Assembly: GCA_037447655.1 (NCBI GenBank)
Contig: JBBHKE010002117.1
Coordinates: forward strand, 27,501 to 91,500
Origin: Zygnema cylindricum
Taxonomy: Eukaryota > Streptophyta > Zygnematophyceae > Zygnematales > Zygnemataceae
Direction: 5' to 3'
Length of the DNA: 64,000 bases
The first letter of the stretch is position 1. Every line of letters starts with the position of its first letter. Below, in pieces: positions 52,143 through 62,857 of this stretch. The position numbers were made by a program, and so were the translations under genes. The notes under the pieces were generated by a model. The model saw only the letters and a program-made list of their open reading frames with translations. It was not told where the DNA came from and made no database searches.

Positions 52143-53148
52143 AGCTGCTCTTTGCCGGTAGGCGTGACTTTGAGGAAAAAATACTAATGTGGGGAGTGCT
52201 TTCTGTGGGAATCCTGGTCAATTGCACTGAAAGAATGAAGCGCGGTCGGGTTTCTTTACAGGCATGGCAATTCTTCCTTCCCCAAGTATTTGCTACACAT
52301 AATTTTTCGGGTCGGGTTTTTGCTGATTCAACAATTGCCGGAGTGCCTGAAGCGGGATCATATTGGTCCAATATGCTCTCACTGTGTGTGCACGTGATCC
52401 CATCTGGGCAGCGTTGAAAACCAAGGGAGCTCCTAAAATCTTGGTTACCTGATCCAACTGTCCGCAACCTGTGTTCGTTTATCATCTCCTGGGTGACCAT
52501 TTTCTAGAACATACCCAACCGGTGTGTCCTCGAGCTTTGAAGCCACGAGATTGATTTGATCATCTGATAAAATGTACCACTTTTCGATCTTGATGCCCTT
52601 TTCTTTGTTTTGCTAGGGAGTATCATTGAGAAGGCCATCCTGGTAACACCAGATCTACTCTTCCAAAATTGGCCAGCTGTGGTGCCATTATGTTTTCTAT
52701 GTTTTGGGGAAGACTACGGTGAGCTTTGGAAATGGCAAACACTAGTAGCTGTTAAGGGTATAGGCGGTGCAGTTGTTGGATGCGGTGTTTGGTGACAGCC
52801 CATGCCTCGGGGGATATCTGCACAATAGCATATGACTCCACGTGATATTCGTTTTTAAAACCGCTTACAAATCGGAACTAATTCCCGAAAATAGAGATAA
52901 AATTCAGAGTTTGGAATCGGGGACTGTCAATGACACCACTTGTCGGTTGAATTGCTCTTTGTCGGACCTGGTTTCAAAAGCATTTGACATAGTTTTTCGG
53001 AACTACTTCTTAAAATAATAAAGCTGAGAAAGCCTAATCCACTCCCCACCAAAGTTTCGCCACCTGTAATAATCAGTTCTTCTATTCCTCTTCCCACCGC
53101 TTGGAAATGAGGAATTGCTTGATCTCTTCCACTATATCTGTAGAAATA
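52143..53148 (-). pseudogene. Gy2 region after protease
   Basis: Continues the Gy2 coding strand between protease and the RT half. No catalytic motif is visible. The stretch at 52880-53130 aligns with Gy1 7590-7840 (shared TTCCCGAAAATAGAGA and CTCTTCCCACCGCTTGGAAA). Confidence 0.6.
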
Positions 53149-53820
53149 TCAAACAGTTCCGCTCGAGAGGATGTATAATACACAAGGTACCAACCACACA
53201 TCGAACATTCGTTTTCCCCGGTTCCATAAATCCAAAGGGACCACCACTTTGGTTCCTTCGGGGTTTCCGGGGTCCCTAACGGTACATTGTTCTTTCCACA
53301 CGCTTAAATCCATATTTAGCCGTGTCGAGGTGGCCATTCCCAACAGAATTTCAAATTGAGTCCCGTAAAACACTAAAAATGAGAGCTCAATTTTCACTTT
53401 CTAGCATGCGTCATCGGAGAATTCAATGTCCATGGCTTTAAATAATTCCATGGATAGAATGACTGCCGTTGGTTACCGTGTTTAAGTAGATGTTACTTGG
53501 GCAGAATTCTGGTCTGATTTTTTCGGGCATTTTCTGCAAAGCGGAGGTGGTGATGAGGTTGGGGAGTGCTGTGGTGTCGACCACAGCATCGTGGTATCCT
53601 CCGTACCCGTTGAGTTTGAAGTTCCCTGTCCCGTTCAAGATGAGAGCCTCGGATAAGGCTTTATAGTCCCTATCCACCATAGGTGTCTTCGGATTGGTAA
53701 ACAAATATACGGCCATTGGCGGAGATGCCCTGTCAACTTTCTCTTGTCCAGAGTGTATCTCTTTTCCAAAGGGTTCAATTAGGATATCTTCAGGTAGATT
53801 GTGGGAGGATGCCAAAGTCT
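53149..53820 (-). pseudogene. Gy2 protease region
   Basis: Minus strand ASSHNLPEDILIEPFGKEIH, YHDAVVDTTALPNLITTSAL and, one frame on, FEILLGMATSTRLNMDLSVW. Retropepsin-like with DTTA in place of DTGA. A lost base at about 53420-53440 separates the two pieces. Confidence 0.75.
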
Positions 53821-54279
53821 AGACGTGAGTAAGGGCATAAAGCATGAGGTGCCGAACTAGCATGGCAACAAGCTTGGAGGACAGCAAGCTTGGAGGACGG
53901 AAGCAGATCTCTTGGTGATGATGTTGGCGAATCCGGTTCCTAGTGATCTTGCTCTTTCCCTTCTCGGTCATCACTTTCGGAGCCGAAAATCAGGGTTTGG
54001 TGGAGTCTTGGCTGTATCATTGTCCGGGTGTTCTGCCATGTATCTCTCAAACGAATCCTTGTTACTCTGTATTTCTCTTTCCAATGACTCCTTTTCCCGT
54101 TGCTATTTTTTGCTCTTATAAATTCGAAACTGGGAGGTAGTTTAGGTTTTGTAGTCAGAGACGAAGGTTGAGCCGGTTTAATCCGAGGCCGATGTTGTTG
54201 TTGAGGATCACCGGCCAAGGGAGTATCGCCAAAGGAGTAAATGATAAAGTTTCGGTAGCCTTCCGGTTGTGGTCCCTCT

Positions 54280-55873
54280 TACCCATTCTTTGCTTGTCTT
54301 TCCTTTGCTCCGAGGTAGAATTGCGGAGTTGTTGACGGTTATCTCCCACCCCTACATTCTATGCTCTGGACAGGAAAGTTCGTGCATGGTGGGCATTTGG
54401 CGGTTCCAAATCCCAACCCATTAAATCATCCTCATTAGCACCCGTTGTGCTTTGAAGCTCAAGCTCCACAAGCTTCTGTTACAACTCCTTCTTTTGTTTT
54501 CTAGAGTCGTTGTGGTGCAATGAGAGGGGCAGCTCGTGATGTAGATCCCAAACGGAGGGCGGCCAATTCTGCGGCCATGGCGCCCAGTTGTTGGCTCTGC
54601 TGCTGGATAACGGTCTCCAGTGTAAGCTTCGTAGGAGCAATCGGTGCTCGTTGTGGATCCTCTTGGTTTAGCGGAACTCTGCGTCCCCAAGGGTATAGAA
54701 GTTGAAGTGGGAGAGGGTTAACGGTAATTTCTCTTTCTCCTGTGAACAAGGCAAATTGCATCATTTCTTTAGGGACCCCATTCTTGCGAAAACATTACCC
54801 TTCTTTATGCCCCATGAAACCACAAGCTTCGCATTCTGATCTTTCAGTGGTATATTTGTTGCGGATTTCATTTGAAATTTGGGCGTCATCAACCTTAGGA
54901 AGTTTGATTTGTTGTAGTTGAGATTGGGACATTTTAGATGTTTCGTTCGAAGGAGATGGACGGTAGGGGTCCTTGGTCACCGATGTTTTATCTCCCCCCC
55001 CTTCTTCTTTAAACCGTTTTTGCTGTTTCCGGGTCCTCTCTACAGGTTCTTTTTCCCATTCCTTCAGTTTTGGAGCCAGTTCCGGTTTCAGTTTTCGGGT
55101 GCAGTGCTTCCACCCATGACCGGTTTGTTGACAATTCAGGCAATTGAAAAGTAATAATCGGTTATTCTACTCCCATTGCTGGTTCGGGCTCGCTGTCCCC
55201 CACCTGCTTTCCTTTAAGCTTCCGCAAAGCTTGAAGTTCAGCTTGTTCCTCCTCACTCAAGGAGGTCTCCCCGACGAATCCTCCAAAATTGGCGCGCGCC
55301 TTGTCGGTCACGGTCTTCTCCCTTGCCTCACTGTGAACAAAGTGGTCGTACAATTTCATCGCCACTAGCGAAATATCCTTGGCGGAGGGGTTAATGTCAT
55401 TGATTGCCTGTCCAATAATCAAATTGTCTAGAGCGGTTTGCCATGTCGGCCCGAAGGAATTTCGGACAGGCATAAAACATTTTGTTGCCATCGCCGAAAG
55501 GTCAATAGTTGACAGCTTCTTTTTTCTGGCAAAGGCTAGAAAGTCGATTGAAGAGCGTCTGTGAGGTTTCGTTCATCAAGCATCTGAATTCTGTAAATTC
55601 CTTCATGGTAGACTCATTCCTTTCGGTGTATAAAAGTCTTCATATGTTCAGTAGAGTGGTACAAGGGTGGGGATTTGCGACCATCCGAGTCGCAGCCCGG
55701 GCGGCCTGAATGGCTTGCAGCTGATTTACATAGGCCCTTCCTTGGGCTTGCAGCTTCATGTCATCTGTGAAGGTGGCAGTCACAGGTGTTGCCGCCGCTG
55801 CATCCAAGTTGACCTCCTTTTGTTAAACTGCCGCGTTAAGAGTTGGAACTGAGATCTTGATGCTAGGAGCCAT
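54280..55873 (-). pseudogene. Gy2 gag
   Basis: Begins at ATG 55873-55871 (MAPSIKISVPTLNAAV then a stop). An alpha-helical Gag core follows (LQAIQAARAATRMVANPHP, TALDNLIIGQAINDINPSAK), then an acidic linker, knuckle 1 CLNCQQTGHGWKHC (about 55100-55142), a basic linker, knuckle 2 CEACGFMGHKEG-stop-C (about 54795-54835) and IQQQSQQLGAMAAELAALRL. Two knuckles in one Gag are also seen in Gy1. Frames are broken in at least four places. Confidence 0.8.
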
Positions 55874-56080
55874 CAAGAGTGGTTGACGCTCCTTTTAATC
55901 CGCCAACGCCCCTCCACAAAGGTAGTTGACCATCATAGGGAAATGTGTAATCTCGAAGTCATTCAAAATGACTCCTCCCCTGTATTTGTTGATCTCTTAT
56001 TGTGTGAAAGATTCCCACAACAACTCGAAATCCGAAAAAGCGATCCCCGAGCTATCTCCAATAAAGATCCGTAAACCTGC

Positions 56081-56282
56081 GCCGGCCGTGTGATTTTTTT
56101 TTTTTTTATGAAGGTCGACGTTCGCAAGAGCGGCATTTTTTTAATTGTCGTTACAACATTTCGCCAGTCAAAGTTGTTTGACGGATTTACCGTCAAATCT
56201 GAACTCAAAGGTACGTAACTTTTAATATACTACACTTCAAATATACATTTTTTGAAAACTACCTGCGCGCAGCAAAAATTGT
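56081..56282. other. Gy2 outer limit and spacer
   Basis: A run of 16 T (about 56085-56107) marks the end of recognisable Gy2 leader. The rest is AT-rich and unassigned. No 5' LTR of Gy2 can be identified. Confidence 0.4.
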
Positions 56283-56789
56283 CTCTGCGATTAGCAATTC
56301 TCAAAAATGATTAGTGTTATTAATGCTTATTGGGAATTTGAAAAATTTGAAAAAAAAACATATATTCTAGCTTTTTACTAATAGATTTGGTTTTAAAAAA
56401 AAAACCCTAAACATGCTTACACTAATATAGGTATCCGTACAAAAATCTTTGAAATCGTACGTCGTCGCGTAATTTTACCGTCCGTACTTATTAGACTCTT
56501 TTAATTCAGTTAAAATTTTCACTTTCTTCCAATGCACATTCACATACGCATGCGTCTATGTTAAATATTTTTCTCTACTTTTTCACTTAGAAAGGTACAA
56601 TTTTATACAGGTTTGACACTGCCGGTACACCACACTATTTAAATCGCATTGTACTTTCATTATTAACGCTAATTGGAACTTAACCCTTATAGGCGTAAAG
56701 AAAAAAAAATATTAATGCTATTTAAGAATTTAGGTCAAAATTTGGGGGAACCAAATTAGCGTTGAATACGTTAATAGCAATTCCCGGTG
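56283..56789. mobile_element. MITE family I, copy 3, eroded left end
   Basis: The right end inverted is CACCGGGAATTGCTATTAAC, followed by TA (56790-56791). The core AGGTACAATTTTATACAGG and ACACCACACTATTTAAA matches copies 1 and 2 closely. The left terminus is degenerate (GCGATTAGCAATTC near 56286), so the start is approximate. Confidence 0.75.
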
Positions 56790-58640
56790 TAGTTTACACA
56801 ATATCTCATCATTACTCTTTCTAGTGTGAGAATTGTCATAGACAATAAAATCCTTAACTTTGCTTGACCCCTCGCGAAAAAATCACACATCGCAGGTTTT
56901 GTCAATTAGCCTCTTCCGTTGTAGGCACATAGAGTTTTCCGTTTTAGGCGGCACATAGTTAAACTGTAGCTTGTTCGCTTTCACAACATCCTTTACGAAT
57001 CTTTCTTTCAAAATTAATCGTTCTTTTAAAAAAAAAAAGATATCTACGTACCATTTTACTAGAACAACGGTATGCGGAAAATGTCTACAAGCATAATATA
57101 GGCTTGTTGCATAATCACAATATTTGTTTTAAAAATATTCAACATTTAAGCAGATTTTTGTAAAAATGTTCGAGAACCGGAGTCCTGTTTGTCCCACATT
57201 CACCACTCAAAAGATGATTTTTATTAAGAAAGTGAGATGGTAAATCATTCGAGTACAAAAGGAACAATGGAAACGAATAGCTAGAAAGAAAATATTGAAA
57301 AAGTGGGGAAGCAAACCTAAGAGAAAAAAAAAATAGAAAGGGGCGAACACACGAAGCGCAAACAAACAAAGTACATGGAAAGGAAAACCAATATAGAACA
57401 ACAAAATATTAATTTCTCGAACAAAAACCACCCAAATTACCATCAACAAAACGAAAAACCACTAAAAGCAACCTTGCCCATACTCGCCGCTAAAATCTTA
57501 GGGTCCGATTTTTTAAGTATCTCATAATCGAAATATACAAAATATTTGCTTAGGCTTAATCCATTTCTATAGAGATAGAATGATTGATTGCAATAAACTA
57601 CAGGGTTTATTGAGGTTTAGTTCTATTATTGTATGATGGGTCCATTCCCAAGATTAAGTTGCCATTACAACTGACAAAGATAAAATAAGGTGTCAAGGAG
57701 GGGAATGAGTGGAAATCATTGCCTTCATTGTGAAGAAAGGAATTGGAGTTTCTATGGACATTTTTTAGAAGGTTTGGAGATCTATTGCATAACAATGTTA
57801 AGAAAAAAAAGGTTTGGAGAGTTGTTGTAAAACACAATTTCAGGAATATGCTTACTCCCACATATTCCACATACCCTTGATGATTTCACTAACGTTCGAT
57901 CAAGGTTGACCAGATTATTGAACTATCCTATGGCACGGTATATAGATACATATACATGTACCTTATGTAATGCACGAAAAAAAATCGTAAAAGGTTCCCT
58001 ATTATGTGATTTTCATATGTGATTGGTCCGCGACCGTATAGAACCCCAAAACTGACCAGAATATTCACCAGGTGCAAACAAATGCCGAACGAGCGCCCGA
58101 AAAATCCTTGCAGGACCGCTAATTCCCAAACAACAATGACTATGGTCTTATATAGGCAAATGGAATTCTTGGAAAACAAGTTTTATAACCTCCGCAACGC
58201 AACTACTAATACTAATAAAAGATAAACAGACACAAATAATTATAATAAGTGATAATGTAATAATAGACAGAAGAAAATAAAATTACTTACATTGATATAA
58301 CTATGATTATAATGAGAAATATTAATAAACAAAAAAAAATTATTATGACTATGATAAATAATAGTGATAAATATATTATTGAAAAAGGTAGTTTTTTTAG
58401 GGATAAAAACAACTTTATCTTTAAGTTTTTATCGTCGATGTTTAATTTTTACCTCTCTAAAGTTATCGTTTTTATTTTTCACTTGTTTCATACTTAAAAA
58501 ATCGTAATCAGGTAAAACAAATCAACGTGATGTGTTTTGCATAATGTGTAAGAAAAGGTCAAAAGTATGATTACACAAAAAAACGTAATTCAAGTTAAGT
58601 TTTTTTTTTTTCTTTTCAGGTGTCATGGTAGATAAAATCC
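56790..58640. other. AT-rich spacer, no gene recognised
   Basis: Low-complexity AT-rich sequence, with a particularly A/T-biased block at 58200-58400 (many TAATAAT words). A short plus-strand stretch at about 57630-57900 gives MMGPFPRLSC and other pieces that might be LRR debris in several frames, but this is weak. No promoter, RNA gene or transposon ends seen. Confidence 0.4.
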
Positions 58641-58684
58641 TTTAACATGTATTTACTAAGATTTTACACCCATTTTATTTTGCA

Positions 58685-58852
58685 TGTCTAATCTTGAAGC
58701 CATCCTAAGTAGGAAGTATTGAAGGGTCGGGGATTGGTGGGTGAGATCGACGTGTGTCACAGATATGTAAATAGCAACCAGTTGACTGGAAGTATTCCAA
58801 TGTCCATTAGACAACTCAAATCTATTAAAAAAATGTAAGACATATGACACTA
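58685..58852 (+). pseudogene. LRR-protein gene fragment
   Basis: Plus strand, two frames: MSNLEAILSRKY at about 58685-58720, then after a shift LKGRGLVGEI and YVNSNQLTGSIPMSIRQLKS (about 58725-58840). This has the plant extracellular LRR pattern LxxNxLxGxIPxxIxxLxxL found in receptor-like kinases and receptor-like proteins. Only about two repeats remain, with at least one frameshift and a stop right after. It is the only host-gene-like sequence in the window, and could be a decayed gene, a processed fragment or sequence carried by a transposon. Confidence 0.6.
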
Positions 58853-58869
58853 TGTACACTATGGTCATA

Positions 58870-59539
58870 CGGTGTATGGCATTTGTAGTCTAGATGTTTA
58901 TTTTAAGATCCTAAACAAAATACATTCACTCTTAATAATTCACAAAAGATAACTCATTACACAGCGGAAGCTCATAAAAGACAAGAGGAATATTCAGCCA
59001 AAAAGAATTATAAGTGTTCTTGGCCGAAGCCTTTTTATATCATCTCTTCTCTCTTCTCTCTCTTCTTTAAATAATCTCTACTCCAAGATTAATCATCTAA
59101 GATAGATTGATTAATTCATTAAATACTCTGCACAAACACATTGCTGCCTATATACTCGCTACTCTACACTAAGAGACAACAAGGTAAGACAAACAAAACT
59201 TAGCGTAGCGACGAAGTCTGTCCTTAGTTGACAGTGGACTCTTCAATGAAAGTTCCACGAAGGAAGGCGCACGCGCTTTCTTCCTTCAAAACATCTAATT
59301 TCCAAACATTGAATTTACACGTGTCACTTCACGAACACACCTACACGCAAATTGAAACACCTGCGCACGAAACAAAAAAGTGACGCGAAACGAAATAGAA
59401 CATTTCGTTCGCGGATATCAAAAGTACCATCGCGAAACGACGTAGAAATTTTTATATGATGACGCGACACTTCGCATCAAGCAAACAAATATTGGTATGA
59501 CGCTTCGCGAAATGTCGCGAAAAGGACAATAACCCAACA
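58870..59539 (-). repeat. Copia K 3' LTR
   Basis: Starts TGTTGGGTTATTGTCC at 59539 on the minus strand, preceded by the polypurine tract AATAAGAGGGGAAT (complement of 59540-59553), different from the A-J families. Contains GCG/CGC-rich inverted words (TTCGCGA). The left end is not certain. Confidence 0.55.
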
Positions 59540-59581
59540 ATTCCCCTCTTATTGTCAGAATCGCCAAACTCTTCAAAATAA

Positions 59582-60045
59582 TCAAAGTTTTGGTCGCCCC
59601 CTCTTAAATACATCATGCGTAGCTGCTTTCGTCATCAAATCTACCGCCTCCTCTTTTGTTGGTACGTACGAAAATACAATCTCGTTCGCCGTAACCAAAT
59701 CTCTTACAAAATGCCATTGGATCCTGATGTGTTTCGTCCTCTTGTGAAACACTGGATTTTTCGCCAACGCCATCCAATTCCTTCCTGCAAAGGAGAGACA
59801 CCTTCCGGTACCTTCATATATACCTCTTCCTCCAACTCACCATTTAAAAACGCGGTTTCAACGTCCATTTGATGGGCGTGCTTTTTCCCCATCGCTCGAG
59901 TGCGATAATAATCCGTGGTGAGTCGAACTTCACCACGGGAGCATAAGTCTTCTTAAAATCGATTCCCTCACGTTGTTGGAACCCCTTACAAACAAGCCTC
60001 CCCTTGTACTTAATTATTTCACCCGACGCTCCAGTTTCTGTACTT
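59582..60045 (-). pseudogene. Copia K RT-RNase H deletion relic
   Basis: Minus strand: GEIIKYKGRLVCKGFQQREG, KTYAPVVKFDSPRIIIAL, HQMDVETAFLNGELEEEVYM, then after a large deletion the RNase H end NPVFHKRTKHIRIQWHFVRD and VFSYVPTKEEAVDLMTKA. The YVDD box is lost. It is a different copia lineage from A-J (its own polypurine tract and motifs). It is cut at about 60045 by an LTR fragment. Confidence 0.8.
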
Positions 60046-60437
60046 TTACACTACTATATCTATGTATCCCGTTAACAGTTATAGTTAAATGATTTATCCT
60101 ACGTGTACATGTTTAAATCATTATCGTACTATATACTATGTAAGACTACTTCTAGACTTAACGGCTAAGGCTACCGGCTATCTACTCTCTGACGGCCGGC
60201 AGGTACCAGGATCAAATCCTGTCGCCGGCACATACCTTTTAGTAATTAATCCCTTGACTAATATAAATTTCCCGTAAACCTCAGGATAGCCTAGGTAGCC
60301 ATGGCTCTAGCTTCCTCTCCAATTTCTCAGTGACTGCGACAAGTTTGAGAGTTGGAGAGAGAAGTTAGAGGTAGACTGCCTCGGCTTCTTTATTTCTATT
60401 CAGACCTAGAAAATACTTAAAAACCATTAATTTCTCA
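60046..60437 (-). repeat. Copia LTR fragment before J
   Basis: The minus strand starts TGAGAAATTAATGG at 60437 and keeps TATTTTCTAGGTC, GAGGCAGTCTACCTC, the ACTTGTCGCAGTCACT loop and AGCCATGGCT (60298-60307). An antisense tRNA-like unit has B box GGATCAAATCC (60209-60219) within GCCGGC/GCCGGC and TTTT at 60237-60240. It is truncated at both sides, and its insertion cut off the 5' end of J. Confidence 0.75.
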
Positions 60438-60442
60438 GAGAG

Positions 60443-61351
60443 GTGGTGGACAAAGGAAAGGAGAAGGAGGCGACCACTCTAATAGCAACTGGTTTAGCAT
60501 TCATGTCACCTATTCCGAGGAACGAGGAGAATGATACTGAAACCTGGGACTTCAACAATATGGCGGCAAAGCACTTCATCCTACGCCATCTCACTCAAGG
60601 ACTTGCATGTCCTCATTTGCAGGTAGAAAGGGCATCCGATCTTTGGATGGCTCTCATAGAGATGTACCGAAGTGGTACGATTCAGCAACAACAGTTGGCT
60701 GATCAGAAAGTTAACGAGTATGTATACAAAGGGGGAAATATGTTGGATTTTTGCAATGAGTTTGCTACACTCTTCATGGAGCTAGAGAGTGCGGGAAAAG
60801 TTTTTAGTGAAAAAGAAAAGGTTAACTGTTTACTGATGAAGTTACCTGATGAGTTCGAGAACATAGTCAACCGTGTGCAGGACTTGCCGGACTCAAGGTG
60901 GATATGGAACTCAGTGGTAGGGATGATTCTCGTTCGAGAGAATACGATTGAGATCCGAAGGGGAGGAAAGAGTGGCCAAGCCTTGGCAACAGCGACCGAT
61001 TGGAGGAACAAGGATTCACGGAAACCGGTCGGAATCTATAGGGGGAGGGAGCAGAATAATGAGGTTGACGAGTTCGAACCAAGGGCTCCCAAAGGTTTAT
61101 GTCATTTTTGTAACAAACCGGGGCACTATATGGCAGAGTGCACTAATCTAACCAAGCTTCGGTTAAAGGAGGGGCAGACCGGTGGTACCCCGAGAAGAAA
61201 GAAAAAGGCCCTTGTCACACAGGTACTTGAGGCAGAATCCGAGGACGAGGACGATGAGCTCCTTTTGGATGAGGAGTTGGAGGCGAAAAATGAGGTTAAA
61301 ATTCCACGAAGGCAGAAATGTGTTTACGGTGGATTGAAAGGTGAAGCAGGC
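60443..61351 (+). CDS. Copia J Gag (5'-truncated)
   Basis: An open frame of about 303 residues. MAAKHFILRHLTQGLACPHL, DLWMALIEMYRSGTIQQQQL, ENTIEIRRGGKSGQAL, then knuckle CHFCNKPGHYMAEC (complete CCHC), basic RRKKKALVTQ, an acidic stretch and RRQKCVYGGLKGEAG. It is closed by TAG at 61352-61354 exactly before the protease. The first Met shown is internal; the natural start would lie upstream in the lost 5' LTR. Confidence 0.88.
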
Positions 61352-62330
61352 TAGATTATAGATTCAGGTGCCTCCATGCACATGTGTAAGGATAGGCACC
61401 TGTTCAATAAGATAAGAAAGATTCCCACCGTAGAGATAGAGTACGGGGATGGGAGGATAGTCACCACTACTCTTGTAGGATTGGTAGATGTGAAAGTGTT
61501 AGTAGAAGGAAAGACATCCATATTAACATTCTCCGATGTATTGTTTATTCCGTAGCTGAACAAAAACCTTATTTCTACATCTATATTAGATGATAAGGGT
61601 TTTTTCACTACCAGTAGGGAAGGAGTCTTTACTGCTAGTTTTGAGGAGGATGTCTATTTCATTGCTGAGAAAGGTAGCCATGGGATGTTTAGGCTGATCT
61701 TAAGTAATGAAACGAAGAAACTTTATTAAAGTGGTGTTCATGAAATTATGATGTGGCATAAGAGGCTTGGGCATGTGAATCTAGATAAGTTAAGAGAGAT
61801 GAAAAAGATGGGTGTGGTGGAAGGGATTCAGTTCAGTGAGAGTGATGATATAAGTGATTGTAGTGGATGTGCTCAAGGTAAAGCACACAAATTACCCTTT
61901 CCTAAAACAGCCACCTATAAGGGAGAAAAAAATTCTAGATCTAGTACACACAGATATTTGGGGACCAGCTAGAGTGCCCTTACCGGGGGGGAAGAGATTT
62001 ATGATGACTATGATTGATGATTGGTCTCCGTATTCCCGGGTGTATTTTTTGAAAAACAAGTCAGAAGCTCAGGATTGTTTTAGACAATATAAAGCATGGA
62101 GCGAAAAACTCCATGAAACTCCAATCAAGAGAATACGGAGTGACAATGGTGGAAAGTATGCTTCTAACCAGTTTGAGGATTTTATGAGGGAAGATGGGGT
62201 CCAACACCAAAAGACAATTCCAGAAAACCCGGAACAGAATGGGGTGGCTGAAAGGTTAAATAGAACACTAAGTGATAGTGCTAGAAGTATGTTGTCGGAT
62301 AGAAGATAGGAAAAAGGTTTTGGGCAGAAG
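61352..62330 (+). pseudogene. Copia J protease-integrase
   Basis: After TAG comes IIDSGASMHMC, with a complete protease triad. Stop at about 61554 (in FIP-ELNKNL). Integrase: MWHKRLGHVNLDKL, CSGCAQGKAHKLPFP, VHTDIWGPARVP, RSDNGGKYASNQF and GVAERLNRTLSD, so HHCC and DDE are kept, across one frameshift at about 61930 and another at about 62305. Confidence 0.88.
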
Positions 62331-62857
62331 CAATGAACTGTGCTAATTACCTCAAAAATAGAGTTCTTACTTCAGCTATAAAAGATCAAACACCTTATGA
62401 GAGATGGACAGGCCGGAAACCAGACTTATCTCATTTAAAGGTTTTCGGCAGTCAAGTATTCAGTCTAGATGCAGATCGGTCTAATTGAAAGCTAGATCCT
62501 AAAGGAAAACCGGGATACTTATTAGGATATGATGAGGATGTTAAAGGATATAGAGTTTATGATCTAAAAAGAGAAGATATAATCTTAGTAAAGCATCTAG
62601 TAGTTATGGATGAAGGAAAGTCTGTGGATCCCTTCAAATGTACAAAGTCAGTAAAAATCAGATTTGAGTCAGAAAATTCTGATGACTTTGAGCTTCCTAA
62701 CTATCCAAGGTTTAGAGACGATGACATTCTTGCTGGTAAAAATCAGACTGAAAAGGACTCGGCTGTGGAAACTCCAGTGACAACTCTACCCGAAGCGGAA
62801 GACGTGGTGGAAATTGATTAGGAATCAAGGGATAGGGGAGAAACCGAGTTTGTTCGA
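62331..62857 (+). pseudogene. Copia J integrase C-terminus and linker
   Basis: GRKPDLSHLKVFGSQVFSLD, then a Trp-to-TGA stop in N-stop-KLDPKGK (about 62486), LGYDEDVKGYRVYDL, MDEGKSVDPFKCTKS and an acidic linker. Confidence 0.85.

Larger units (their letters stand above)
34326..56080 (-). mobile_element. Ty3/gypsy element Gy2, split by solo LTR H
   Basis: Minus strand, two halves: 52143 to about 56080 (gag, protease) and 34326 to 38197 (linker, RT, RNase H, integrase, PHD-like finger, LTR end). They are separated by copia solo LTR H with the near-identical duplications AACTG (38193-38197) and AGCTG (52143-52147). The order gag-PR-RT-RH-IN is that of Ty3/gypsy. No 5' LTR is visible beyond the gag start at 55873. 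Every domain is broken by stops or shifts. Confidence 0.85.

Noticed and set aside
57928-58179. Possible protein-kinase fragment on the minus strand (HLVNILVSFGV)
   Set aside because: Resembles a kinase H-x-NIV segment only over a few residues, with no Lys, HRD or DFG motif in any frame.
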